Of a stretch of 64,000 bases of DNA, positions 1-10,157 are shown in pieces. The stretch comes from Ctena decussata (lineage: Eukaryota > Mollusca > Bivalvia > Lucinida > Lucinidae): positions 93,418,979 to 93,482,978 of the forward strand of contig OZ022501.1 in assembly GCA_963989385.1 (NCBI GenBank), given 5' to 3'. The notes under the pieces were generated by a model that was not told where the DNA came from, did no database searches, and saw only the letters and a program-made list of their open reading frames with translations. The position numbers and the translations under genes were made by a program. The first letter of the stretch is position 1; each line of letters starts with the position of its first letter.

Positions 1-1032
1 GACTGTAGATCCTGTCTGACCACTGACTGTAGATCCCGTCTGACCACTGACCGTAGATCCTGTCTGACCACTGACCGTAGATCCCGTCTGACCACTGACC
101 GTAGATCCCGTCTGACCACGGACTGTAGATCCTGTCTGACCACTGACCGTAGATCCCGTCTGACCACTGACCGTAGATCCTGTCTGACCACTGACCGTAG
201 ATCCCGTCTGACCACTGACCGTAGATCCCGTCTGACCACTGACCGTAGATCCCGTCTGACCACTGACTGTAGATCCCGTCTGACCACTGACTGTAGATCC
301 CGTCTGACCACTGACCGTAGATCCTGTCTGACCACTGACTGTAGATCCTGTCTGACCACTGACCGTAGATCCCGTCTGACCACTGACTGTAGATCCCGTC
401 TGACCACTGACCGTAGATCCCGTCTGACCACTGACCGTAGATCCCGTCTGACCACTGACTGTAGATCCCGTCTGACCACTGACCGTAGATCCCGTCTGAC
501 CACTGACCGTAGATCCCGTCTGACCACTGACTGTAGATCCCGTCTGACCACTGACCGTAGATCCCGTCTGACCACTGACCGTAGATCCCGTCTGACCACT
601 GACCGTAGATCCCGTCTGACCACTGACCGTAGATCCCGTCTGACCACTGACCGTAGATCCTGTCTGACCACTGACTGTAGATCCTGTCTGACCACTGACC
701 GTAGATCCTGTCTGACCACTGACTGTAGATCCTGTCTGACCACTGACCGTAGATCCTGTCTGACCACTGACCGTAGATCCCGTCTGACCACTGACCGTAG
801 ATCCCGTCTGACCACTGACCGTAGATCCCGTCTGACCACTGACCGTAGATCCCGTCTGACCACTGACCGTAGATCCTGTCTGACCACTGACCGTAGATCC
901 TGTCTGACCACTGACCGTAGATCCCGTCTGACCACTGACTGTAGATCCCGTCTGACCACTGACTGTAGGTCCCGTCTGACCACTGACCGTAGATCCCGTC
1001 TGACCACTGACTGTAGATCCTGTCTGACCACG
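1..1032. repeat. 24-bp coding minisatellite, 43 units
   Basis: There are 43 head-to-tail units of 24 bp with no indel. On the plus strand the unit reads GACYGTAGATCC then YGTCTGACCACT. Nearly all variation is C/T at two sites, both third codon positions of Thr in the minus-strand SGQTGSTV frame. Rare coding changes are Ser to Arg near 118-120 and 1030-1032, and Ser to Pro near 967-969. Both variable sites are also CpG sites, so deamination of methylated CpG could produce the same pattern without selection. Confidence 0.95.
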
Positions 1033-1576
1033 TACTGATGTCTTGTCTGTAGATCCTGGCTGACCACTTACTGGTGGCTTGACAGTAGATCCTGTATTGC
1101 CAGTTACTGGAGGTTTATCCGTAGACCCTGTCTGACCAGTCAATGATGATTTATCCGTAGACCCTGTCTGACCAGTAAATGCTTGCCCGGTTGTCCCCTC
1201 CCATGTATGTGTACTAGATCTAGACAGCGGCCCTGTACTCTTCGTAGATTCGAGGCTTACTGTTGACATAGTAGACGATGGGCGTGGAAATGGAATAGGA
1301 ATATCTTCGAAGAACTGAGCCACATAGTTGGGTCGCATGTGATAAAACCTCTCATGGTATTCTTGCCAAGTTTGATACTCCGGGTCCGCTACTGGAGGAA
1401 ACTCTTCATACGGTGGCTCATATATTTGCCCTGGTGTGTAGATCGGATACCAGTCTGACTCATACTGATAAACAGTCTTCACACAGCAGTCTTCACTCGG
1501 TTCAGTACAGCTGGTCGAGTCTTCTGTAACACAGGGTAGTGCAAATTTACTCTTTGTTTTCTTAACTTTGTATCCC
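1..1576 (-). CDS. Exon of a Ser/Thr/Gly-rich tandem-repeat protein (partial, runs off left edge)
   Basis: Read on the minus strand from 1576 down to 1, one frame stays open throughout although it has no usable ATG start. It begins [15 protein letters not shown] and passes through a unique region with five Cys, two of them adjacent (CC), and many Tyr/Pro/Glu (for example [20 protein letters not shown]). Four 12-residue repeats follow at 1176-1033 (type [12 protein letters not shown]), then 43 exact 24-bp units at 1032-1 encoding SGQTGSTV. An in-frame TAG at 1579-1577 and the absence of a start mean this is an internal exon; the likely acceptor is the AG at 1578-1577, just after a pyrimidine-rich tract. 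The 3' end lies beyond position 1. Role unknown: the composition resembles secreted, possibly O-glycosylated mucin-like or matrix proteins, but this is inference. Coding status rests on the long single open frame through unique sequence and on frame-preserving repeats. Confidence 0.7.
1033..1176 (-). repeat. Four 36-bp (12-residue) ancestral-looking repeats
   Basis: Four units of exactly 36 bp continue the same minus-strand frame: [36 protein letters not shown] and [12 protein letters not shown]. Each is the 8-residue core plus four residues. They lie between the unique region and the 43-unit array, as expected if the shorter unit arose by loss of four codons followed by amplification. Confidence 0.85.
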
Positions 1577-1850
1577 TACTTTAAATGCAAAGTGAGTAGG
1601 TCCTGAGTAGGTTGGACTGCGGGTAAATTCAGATCCTGTCTGCCCACTGACTCTGTGGCAATAATACTCTTCTGCATGGTATGATACCATGCAAAAGAGG
1701 ATTATTTCCACGGAGTACTTCGGCTGTACGACAAGGAGTGCAGGCAAACATTCAAACCATTAGTTCAATAATACGTTTTACCAGTCATGTATTTGCTTGT
1801 AAAATGCTTTCCCAACGTAAATAACACACTGAGTTAAACGAAAATTCGTT
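1577..1850. other. Presumed intron next to the repeat-protein exon
   Basis: A minus-strand frame at 1747-1565 contains VSGQTGS (about 1655-1630), a near-exact extra copy of the repeat unit. It then reads into a stop and is out of frame with the main exon. It may be a diverged exon, a relic of the array, or the result of a frameshift. Confidence 0.4.
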
Positions 1851-1851
1851 T

Positions 1852-2040
1852 TTATTTTATTTTTTTATTTTTTTTTTTTTTATTTTTTTTTTTTTTTTTA
1901 TTTTTTTTTTTTTCTTGCTTTTTTTTTCTCCAAAAGTCATGTGTAGGACAATAAATAATTTGCAGATGAAACCAGATGAAACTGTCAGTGTTTTTCCCCT
2001 TCCCCCCCCCCTCCCCCCCCCCCCCCCCCCCCCCGCCTCC
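1852..2040. repeat. Homopolymer tracts poly-T then poly-C
   Basis: Long T runs occupy about 1852-1926 and interrupted C runs about 2003-2034. The open frames seen here are low-complexity artefacts. Length in the assembly may be unreliable. Confidence 0.9.
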
Positions 2041-2272
2041 CTCCGGAAAAATGGCTATAGGAAGGACGGCTATATAGTTGATTGTCCGGACCTCATAGAG
2101 CCACTTTTCCCCCATAGTCCTTTTCCCCCACCGGTAAAATGGCTATCAGTGAATTTCGTATGGCTATTGGTATTTTGCGGAGCGGACCAAAACGGAACGG
2201 AATGAAACAGAGTCATTTTAATCGCATAAGAAATGTATCAGTTCTTCAAGGGAGGCAATAAACGTGATTGAC
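2041..2272. other. Short 'ATGGCTAT' repeat sequence
   Basis: Motifs such as CCGGAAAAATGGCTATAGG and CCGGTAAAATGGCTATCAG recur. They match the style of the degenerate repeat at 4190-4445. No gene is seen. Confidence 0.4.
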
Positions 2273-2273
2273 T

Positions 2274-3660
2274 AGAAATGTTTTTCAGAGAAAAACTGAT
2301 GTCCCCCCACCAGCCTATTTCCCATCCCCTCTAATGAATAAAAAGCCTGAACAAGTAAAATATCTAGACAGGTTTAGTGAAAATCCATCCACTGGTTCTT
2401 AATATATCCTACATAGATAACTATGACCTTGAACATGAGGTCAAGGTCACCAAAATCAAATCACCTCCTAAACTTGTCCAAAAGATGTATCCATGCAAGA
2501 TTGGTGAAATTCCATCAATTGGTTCAGGAGATATAGTGGGTACAAGAAAATGTCATGTAATACCTCCAGTGACCTTGAATATGATTTCAAGGTCACCAAA
2601 ATCTAATCAGCTCTTAAACTTGTCTTAATGATGTATGCATGCAAGTTCGGTGAAGTTCCATCCATTGGTTCAGGAGATTTAGTGGGTACAAGAAATTGTC
2701 ATGTAAGTCCTCCAGTGACCTTGCAAATGAGATCAAGGTCACCAAAATCTGATCAGCTCTTAAATTTGTCGCAATGATGTATCCCTGAAATTTTGGAAAA
2801 ATTCCATTCATTGGTTCCGGAGATATAGTGGTTACAAGAAATTGTCATCTAAGTCCTACAATGACCTTGAAAATTAGGTCAAGGTCACCAAAATCTATAA
2901 ACCTCTTAAACTTGTCCCAATGATGTATCCATGCAAATTTGGTGAAATTCCATCCATTGGTTCAAGAGATATCACTGGTACAAGAAATTTTCATCCAAGT
3001 CCTCCAGTGACCTTGAAAATAAGGTCAAGGTCACCAAAACCTAATCACCTCTTAAACTTGTCCCAATGATGTATCCATGCCAGTTTAGTGAAATTCCATC
3101 CATTGGTTCAGGAGATATAGTGGGTATAAGAAATTGTCATCTATGTCCTCCAGTGACCTTGAAAATGAGGTCAAGGTCACCAAACCCTTATTACCTCTTA
3201 AACTTGTCCCAATAATGTATCCTTGCAAGTTTGGTGAAAGTCCATCCATTGGTGCAAGAGATATCGCGCATACAAGAAATTGTCATTTATGTCCTCCAGT
3301 GACCTTGAAAATAAAATCAAGGTCACCAAAATCTAATCAGCTCCTAAACTTGTCCCAATAATGTATCCATGCAAATTTGGTGAAATTCCATCCATTGGTT
3401 CAAGAGATATTGCGCATACAAGAAATTGCCATCTATGTCCTCCAGTGACCTTGAAAATGAGGTCAAGGTCACCAAAATCTAATCAGCTCTTAAACTTGTC
3501 CCAATAATGTATCCATGCAAGTTTGGTGAAATTCCATCCATTGGTTCAAGAAATATCGCGCATACAAGAAATCTGTCACAGGGACGCCGACGCTGACGCC
3601 GACGCCCGGGATCCGCACTGAAAACAATATGTCCCCCCTCACCTTTGGTGGGGGGACATA
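2274..3660 (-). mobile_element. Tandem-unit repeat element with GTCCCCCC ends, copy 1
   Basis: The left end (CTAGAAATGTTTTTCAGAG then ATGTCCCCCCACCAG) and the right end (GTCCCCCCTCACCTTTGG then TGGGGGGACATA) match, in opposite orientation, the ends of the copy at 18071-20905. Between them are about eight units of roughly 146 bp. Each unit contains TGACCTTGA, an 8-nt spacer, TCAAGGTCA, then 'CAAACTTG..CCAATGATGTATCCATGC' sequence. A GACGCCGACGC stretch precedes the right end. No transposase frame is present; open frames inside are translations of the repeat. Class unknown. Confidence 0.8.
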
Positions 3661-3844
3661 ATTAAAAGAATTCAATATGCAAATTTGGCAACAATATTTT
3701 TATAATAATCAATAATTACTAATTTAAGGAACGGGCGGGGCGTGACTTCTTTACATCGCAGATATTTAAACATATATACGGTACACATACGCATGCAAGC
3801 TTACAGGGAGATGTACGAACGGGTGCTTTGTCTAGTCATGTTTT

Positions 3845-3990
3845 AGGAGGGAGTTTAGTACATTGAAAATAATAATCGGAGTCCCGATGGGAGTCGAGCC
3901 CTCGGCTCCTGCATGACAGGGGAACACCAGTCCAGGCACTCCGCTTCGCGCAGTCACAGATGAACGCTTGTACAAACACAAAATTACAAA
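3845..3990 (-). mobile_element. tRNA-like SINE fragment
   Basis: On the minus strand, GAAGCGGAGTGCCTGGACTGG and a B-box-like GGGCTCGACTCCCATC are spaced as in a tRNA-derived SINE head. The cloverleaf is not intact. Fragment boundaries are approximate. Confidence 0.4.
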
Positions 3991-4189
3991 TTTATGCACA
4001 CAACCACGGACGCTCATAGCCGTTTTTGGCTAACATGGAAAAGCAACATGCATCCCTGTTTTCCCCAAAACAAAAATAAGACAGACTGATGGACATATGC
4101 AAGCAATTCTAACATCTGTTATCCATCGATATTTTACGGACAGATACTCGTATTTCTGTTTCAGCTATGAACCTCACTATTATGATTGG

Positions 4190-4445
4190 TGAAGGAGCAA
4201 ATTCCACTATGTAGCGTGTTTTCCCGCAATCATATTGACCAGGGGGAAAATCCACTATAGAGGGGAAAAACGGCTATGCAAATACACGTATAGTAGATTT
4301 TCACCGGGGAAAATTGGCTATGTAGTCATGTTTCCGGGGGGAAATTCTACTACATTGTATATAGCCATTTTTCCGGTGGGAAAGTCTACTATGGAAAAAT
4401 CGTAGTCATTTTTCCGGGGAGAAAAACTACTAGGGGGGAAAGGCT
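4190..4445. repeat. Degenerate 'ccGGGGAAA..CTACTAT' tandem repeat
   Basis: Repeated blocks such as TTTTCCGGGGAGAAAAACTACT and GGGGAAAATTGGCTATG recur at irregular spacing of about 25-45 bp. Related blocks occur at 2041-2140. Non-coding. Confidence 0.6.
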
Positions 4446-4547
4446 ACTCTCTGACAGAAACACTTAAAATGTGTTGTTAACTTTGCTCTAAAAACAGTAA
4501 TGCGGCGAATTGTTAGGCTACGCCTAAAAAAATGCACCATTTCACTG

Positions 4548-4612
4548 GACACACAACATTGAATAAACATTGAATCAACTTTGATTCAATGCTGTTTCAA
4601 TGTTGTGTGCTT
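4548..4612. repeat. Palindromic CAACATTGAATCAA-family repeat
   Basis: ACACAACATTGAATAAACAT and the inverted CAATGTTGTGTGC enclose ATTGAATCAACTTTGATTCAAT, forming a hairpin. Relatives lie at 7705-7805, 11465-11525, 24310-24396, 24671-24715 and 39565-39640. Confidence 0.7.
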
Positions 4613-5276
4613 GCTGGAATGGTTACAAATGACTGACGCTAACAAAAACATACCTCTCCGTTGTCGAACCTCAGAAACCGAACACCCACAGCACAGAAGT
4701 ACCAAGAAGACCAGTCTAAAGATCATAGCGTGTCTCTGAAATACGCAAGCATAAACAGACATGAAAATTACACTGACAAGTCAGACCGTAGACCCGTTTG
4801 AACAACAAGGTCCGGCTCAACTCGATATCGAACTTACAACTTGCAGATTTGTCATTCTAGCCACCGATATACATGCATCCAGAATAACTCCTGCTTATTT
4901 ATCAGTTTTTGTAACTTCTTTTTTATTTCTTTGTATGCCTTTGTAAGAATTGTATTCACTCGCAAAGAGGAATTTTTCGATTAGTTCGGAAAGTGTAGAA
5001 ATGTAGCAAACTTGGTAGCAAAAGAAGACGTTCAATTTTGCACTACTGGATGCCTTTTGCACATGTCGTTAGGTACCTTTTCCTATGACACAACATCGTC
5101 ATGAGCTCTTCCTGATATTTAAACCTAGTATAATCGGTGTAGTGCTTTTTGATTCACTAAACTTTTTGTTTTTAACGAAACATGATAATAGTACTCATAA
5201 AGAAAATGATCAAAGGTCAGCAGCTATTTTTAACATAACATTTACTGACACCTCAATAAAATTTCGCTTTTTACGT

Positions 5277-5425
5277 GTTTTTTTTTTTTTCTTTCTTTCT
5301 TTCTTTTTGTTGTTGTTTGTTGTTGTTTTTTTTATTGTTGTTGTTTTTTTTTTTTGTTTTTTTTTGGGGGGGGTGGGGGGGGGGTGGAGGGGGATTTTGT
5401 TTTTGTTTATTTTTTTCTTCTCTTT
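5277..5425. repeat. T-rich and G-rich low-complexity tract
   Basis: Runs of T broken by CTTT and GTTG are followed by G runs (5366-5394) and more T-rich sequence. Overlapping open frames here (poly-Phe, poly-Gly) are artefacts. Confidence 0.9.
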
Positions 5426-5529
5426 CCACTATCCCCATCAGGAGTTTGATAAAGCTTTCCCAGTGGCGATAATTGCAAATCCTAAGATTGTGCCTAGCTA
5501 ATGGATGTCTGATATCAGTCTACACACTG

Positions 5530-5660
5530 ACGAAATGAAATCCATCCATCAGGCACAAGACGTCGAATGACGTCATTCTGACGTCTGTGCGACATGCGAC
5601 ATCATGACGTCGCATCGATGTCAATATGAAGTCATTTCGACGCCTTGTGTCCTGTGGGCA
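5530..5660. repeat. GACGTC-rich palindromic repeat, copy 1
   Basis: Many GACGTC hexamers in inverted arrangement, including a full TGACGTCA at about 5570. Related to 39320-39400. Confidence 0.6.
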
Positions 5661-5717
5661 ATTGCTGACAACAGGATGCATGTGAAAAGCAAGTGGCATA
5701 TACATGTATATATAAAT

Positions 5718-5901
5718 GAGCTGCGACATGACAAAACCAACAATGTGATTGTGTGCCCAGCGCAGACTCAGATCAGCCTGGGCATCCGCCCAGTCTGATC
5801 AGAGTCTTCGCTGTCCGCATGAAGGTAGCTTAGACCCTTAGGCTGATCTGAGTCTGCGCTTGGCGCACACCTACATTGTTGGTTTTGTCGTGTCGCGGCT
5901 C
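5718..5901. mobile_element. GAGCCGCGAC hairpin MITE, copy 1 (internally deleted)
   Basis: Starts GAGCTGCGACATGACAAAAC and ends GTCGTGTCGCGGCTC. The arms carry CCCAGCGCAGACTCAGATCA and its inverse. It is about 50 bp shorter than full copies because one side of the hairpin is deleted. No coding capacity; a non-autonomous DNA element by structure. Confidence 0.85.
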
Positions 5902-6468
5902 AAATCAGGGTGAAAGCCATAAAGCCGATCAAAACATGGAGAGAGAAACCCAAGCAGAAAAAGCATACGAAAATGAGACACACTGAGCCCCTATCCATAA
6001 GTTAGAACAATGCTGGCATGTGTTTGACATGAGCCAGAAAACAGTAGTGGAAAACGAAAATTCGTCACACGAGAAAATAAAGCAAAGCAAATGCATGCCA
6101 TACATATGAGTCGACGGAGCGAATGCTTAAAAAAGGCTGAACGCCAACTCAAGACATGTCTGCGAAACGTAATACATGTATTAAAACACAAAATAAAATC
6201 GACTGCTGCATGGCGTTCATGAACGGAATGGGTGCCAAGTATAACATTAGAAAAGCGAAAGAAAGCCATTCCAGACATTAATGAAAGGTAAACCTAGAAT
6301 AATACACATTGAAACCTATTTCTACATGAAATAAGTAAAAGAAGCGAATGCTGAATATAAGCACACAAAAAACATAGTGAAAGTTAATGCAAGACAATCA
6401 GCATCAATCTGAAAGATTTTATAATAGGCACCATATGGTAATTTCATGTTTAGGAACAGGGAACATTT

Positions 6469-6705
6469 GAGCCGCTACGCGAGAAAACCAACAAAATGGT
6501 TGTGCGCCCAGCGCAGGCTCAGATCAGTCTGGGCATCTGCCCAGTTTGATCAGAGTCTTCGCTGTCTGCATGGAGGTAGCTTAAACCCTTAGCTACCCTT
6601 TCAAGTGCTTAGCGAAGAGTCTGAACGGACTGGGCGGATGCCCAGGCTGATTTGAGTCTGCGCTGGGCGCACAACCACTTTGTTTGTTTTCTTGTGTCGC
6701 GGCTC
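6469..6705. mobile_element. GAGCCGCGAC hairpin MITE, copy 2
   Basis: 237 bp from GAGCCGCTACGCGAGAAAAC to GTGTCGCGGCTC, with arms of about 105 bp forming one long hairpin and a central AGCTTAAACCCTTAGCTACCC segment. Confidence 0.9.
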
Positions 6706-6779
6706 TGGACTCTGCATAGCATTAGTGTACAGACTGAATCCCTATATTGTTAACCTGGTGTTATGCTTAAGAAATATAT

Positions 6780-6931
6780 CAGCTCTAGCAGTGAATTGTT
6801 GAGTAATAATTCACTGTTTGGAGGTCAGTTGTACAGCAGATCATAACACGAGCGCGGAGCGCGAGTATTATTTTTGCTTTCAGCTGACTGACAAACAGTG
6901 AATTATTACTCAACAATTCAATGCTAGAGCT
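6780..6931. repeat. Long palindrome (AGCTCTAGCA arms)
   Basis: AGCTCTAGCAGTGAATTGTTGAGTAATAATTCACTGTTTG is mirrored on the opposite strand at the right end (...TTCAATGCTAGAGCT). The centre is CGAGCGCGGAGCGCGAG. Likely a hairpin MITE. Confidence 0.75.
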
Positions 6932-7255
6932 GAACTATTTCGATTCTATCACTCAAAAGCACTAAAAAAGTATTCTATTCATTCAAATTCTCCCAACCTT
7001 TCGGCCAGTGCAATCATGCTTCCGCTCATATTCTTAACTGTATCTAAAATAAATGTATGTTTTATGGCGATTTAGAAAGCAAAAGTGACGTTACACAGTC
7101 TAACGTCTAAAACGTAACAAAATAATTGCAAGCGACAACAGCAATAAGACTCGCGCGCTTCGAAACAGTGAATTGTTACAGAATAAAACACGGAAACTTA
7201 TCATTCCTTCTATAGACGCACTGTTTTAGAATAGAAAATAGAGTGACACTAGTTA

Positions 7256-7498
7256 ACTGATTGACTGCCGATTGGTTCGTTGCTTTACGTCCACGGTAAA
7301 CAGCTATGCTCATGTCGGGACGGTCAGTTAATCTAACCACACTATTCCTGGGCAGGCTTAGACCTCCTAAGCGGTTAACCAGTACTAAGTGCACATACTT
7401 TCGCCAGTAACTGAGAACTACCCTTCTTGAATCAGCGAAAGGAGGAACGAAAGTATGTGGCCAGACCCGGTATCTAACCCAGGACCTCTCTCTGACTG
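7256..7498 (-). mobile_element. tRNA-derived SINE, reverse copy, 5' end damaged
   Basis: Reverse complement of the SINE at 24397-24670, sharing CATACTTTCGCCAGTAACTG, AGCGGTTAACCAGTACTAAG and CGGGACGGTCAGTTAA. It retains GGCCAGACCCGGTATCTAAC from the tRNA-like head, but sequence beyond CCCAGGACC no longer matches. Confidence 0.85.
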
Positions 7499-8214
7499 CC
7501 AATCACAATGTTAGAAAACAAAACAAAAGCTAATAGAACACATAGGTGAACTTTGTGAATGTCAAACAAAATGCAAGAAAGCAAAGCAAAAGCCAAGACA
7601 TAAAAGGCCTCAGAGCTCTATCAGTGGTAACAGTTCATGAAATATTTTATCGTTACATGTAGGTATCGCTTCAAGCTTCCCACTACAGTTTCGCAGATCC
7701 CAGCAGACACACAACATTGAATCAACCTTGATTGAACCTTGATCCAACGTTACATGTATGACGTTGAATCAAGTTTGATTTAAGGTTGATTCAAGGTTGT
7801 GTGCTAAGTGGGTAAATGGCCGTGAATATCCAAACGATAACAAAGAAAACAGTTTTGAAAATCAAACATAATAGCAAACTTCAACGTGCAACAGGAATAA
7901 AAACTTACTTGCCGAATATATTCTCTGTGACTTTGGCGTATGAAATCTTATTTTGAAGAAAATTCTGTACCTTTGTGTCGGTAAAAGAATCTAACTGAAA
8001 GCACAACTATGTCATTTTTCTGCTTTTTTATATCTCTTTTTATTTATTTGTTTTATTTTTTCCTTGTAATTCTAGGTAAACTTTAAATATTAAATTTTGA
8101 TAGAACTTAGTGAAATAATGAATGTTTTAAGGTGTAAAAGTAAATGTGACAGTTCTATTTCTCAGTCGTATCCTATTTCTCTTCCTGTCTACAAGAGAGG
8201 CCCAGAAAAGGGTG
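7499..8214. other. No gene recognised; one palindromic repeat
   Basis: Holds the CAACATTGAATCAA-family repeat at about 7705-7805 (ACACAACATTGAATCAACC to GGTTGATTCAAGGTTGTGTG). The rest is AT-rich unique-looking sequence with no convincing exon. Confidence 0.5.
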
Positions 8215-8392
8215 AGTACTTGAGATATTTCTAAGATAATTTCTAATATTTATCAATAAAAACATATACTGCGATCCCTCACTAGAACCGTCTCGCCGAG
8301 GCAGTTCTAATGAGGGGTCACAACATCAATCTTTATAGAGAAATAAAGTAATCTTTGAATTATCAAACACCCACCCTTATCTGGACCTCTAT
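8215..8392. mobile_element. GTGACCCCTC hairpin MITE, copy 1 (diverged)
   Basis: The centre AGAACCGTCTCGCCGAGG...AGGGGTCACAACAT matches the copies at 35816 and 50645. The outer arms are eroded. Confidence 0.7.
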
Positions 8393-9480
8393 GTGCAGGT
8401 CAGAAATTCGACCGCACCAGACAATACCCTGTCTGAGGGCATAACGCAAACCCTAATCTGAAGAATGGTATGATCAGAACATGCGCCGAGCTACCAGATA
8501 AGTATGGTCACAGTAGACTTGCAGAATTGAAATGCTTTTTCCTTGGTCAGAATTAGCAAGTCTGTCGCGAAAAGCATTTTATCTAAAATGCACTGCGTCA
8601 CGCAAAAAAAAAGATCTACGTAAGGGTCAACCCGGTCTGTATATACGAGCAGTCTATTATCTGTAGATTTTCTCATGTGAGAGAACAGCAAATGCTGTGA
8701 TCGGACTGTGTGGAAGCGCAGGCTGGTCGGAGCCCATCCTGTTCGTATATGGGTTAACCACCCTTTTGCGTGCCGCACCTCATTATCATGACGCAAATGC
8801 GAAGCACTGAGCATTGAACGATTCCATTGTTACTTTTCTGAAATTAGATTTTCCCTAATAACATTTCACCTTTTACATACGTGTTCTACAGAGTCGCGAG
8901 ATAAAGTACTGTAGTGCTACTACTTTCATTTTTATGCCACCCCTACTAAATAGGGGGTCTACTCATAAAGAAAAGAGTTTGCTCCCTGAAAGGTACATGT
9001 AAATATTTCCCTAAAAGTTTTCTCCCCTGAGAGCAACTGTTTTCCTTCAGGAGAAAACCCCACTTTGGACGAGCTCTATTGCCCAGGGAAACAAACAGGA
9101 AGTCATAAAAGTTGTTTCCCCTTCGTAAAAATGGTGGGGAAATATGGCGGTGTAATCTCTGAGCTCTGAGGAAAGTAAAGACTGCTCACTTTGCACAGAT
9201 GCGCAGGATTACCTTAGTATGTACAGTATGAACATGGCGTAAGGCCTTTTTTTCAGGCGACATCGATCATATGTAGTGTAATCCAAAATATAGTAGGACC
9301 TGATCGGTTTGCTGTTTGACGTGCGTTTATCCGTACGCCTGAATTTCATTATTTTTAGTCGTTGCTGTTCTTCTGTCCGTTCTTTCAGCATGCCTTAAGT
9401 TTCACAATACTTCTATTGCAATATTACTAAGTTGAGCTTAAACAATAAAACATATGAGTCACATTTGAACATTTTTAACC
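8393..9480. other. No gene recognised
   Basis: AT-rich sequence with a short repeat near 9060-9130 (GCCCAGGGAAACAAACAGG then AAGTCATAAAAGTTG). Related pieces lie at 15370-15410 (inverted), 27575-27615 and 32848-32890. No exon supported. Confidence 0.45.
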
Positions 9481-9489
9481 CATTAATGC

Positions 9490-10157
9490 CCAAGGCCGTC
9501 GTCGGCGGTCCGGCCGGACCACTTTTTTGGCCGAATATGGTATTGGCCGCACCACTTTTTTCATTCGACCGAATATGGTATTGGTCGGACCACTTTTTTC
9601 TCCTTTATTCCTTCTTTGCCTTGGTCTCAAAATGCATTAAAATTACTTCTAGAGACGCCCTCAATTCATAAATTTCTCAGGGGAGGTCCCCCCACCCCCC
9701 CCCCCCTCCTTACGAGAGGAAGGACACCCCTCTCGAGCTCTCCCCCACTCATGCCTTCGGCAATCGGGGAACACCTTTGGCAGTATTTTAAAGCTGGGGT
9801 AAGTAAGCATTTGAAATACAGCAAATACTCATAAATTAAATGGATTTTCACAAGCAAACTGGTCTCAAAATGCATTAAAATCGCTGCTAGAGACATCCTG
9901 AATTAAAAATTTCCTCATGGGAGGTAAATACTCATAAAATCTACTGAGTTTTACAAGCGAAATTGGTCTAAAATGCATTAAATTCGCTTCTAGAGTCGTC
10001 CTGAATTCAAAGATTTTCTCGGGGGAGGTCCCCCGAACCCACTTACGAGACGGGTGATAACCCCCTCTCGTGCTCTCCCCCACCCTGGGTGGCCTTCGGC
10101 CACTCGGGCCGTCCATGGCCGTACCACTTTTTAAAAGCCGACGACGGCCCTGATGCC
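9490..10157. mobile_element. Element with GGCCGTCGTCGGC terminal inverted repeats
   Basis: The left end AAGGCCGTCGTCGGCGG is mirrored by AAGCCGACGACGGCCCTG at the right. The interior has two or three degenerate units of AAATGCATTAAAAT..CTTCTAGAGACG..GGGGGAGGTCCCCC and CTCTCG..GCTCTCCCCCAC. No transposase. Open frames here are artefacts of the internal repeats. Confidence 0.7.

Noticed and set aside
1..1032. Direct repeat array as a CRISPR
   Set aside because: Units are contiguous with no spacers, and the array lies in a coding frame of a eukaryotic sequence.
1852..2205. Open frames rich in Pro, Gly or Lys
   Set aside because: They are translations of poly-C and poly-T tracts.
2377..3675. 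Repeated frames with SYIDN or SPKSNQLLNLS
   Set aside because: They are translations of the ~146-bp units and differ in frame from unit to unit.
5085..5501. 138-residue plus-strand frame
   Set aside because: Half of it is poly-Phe and Gly from low-complexity DNA; no domain or splice support.
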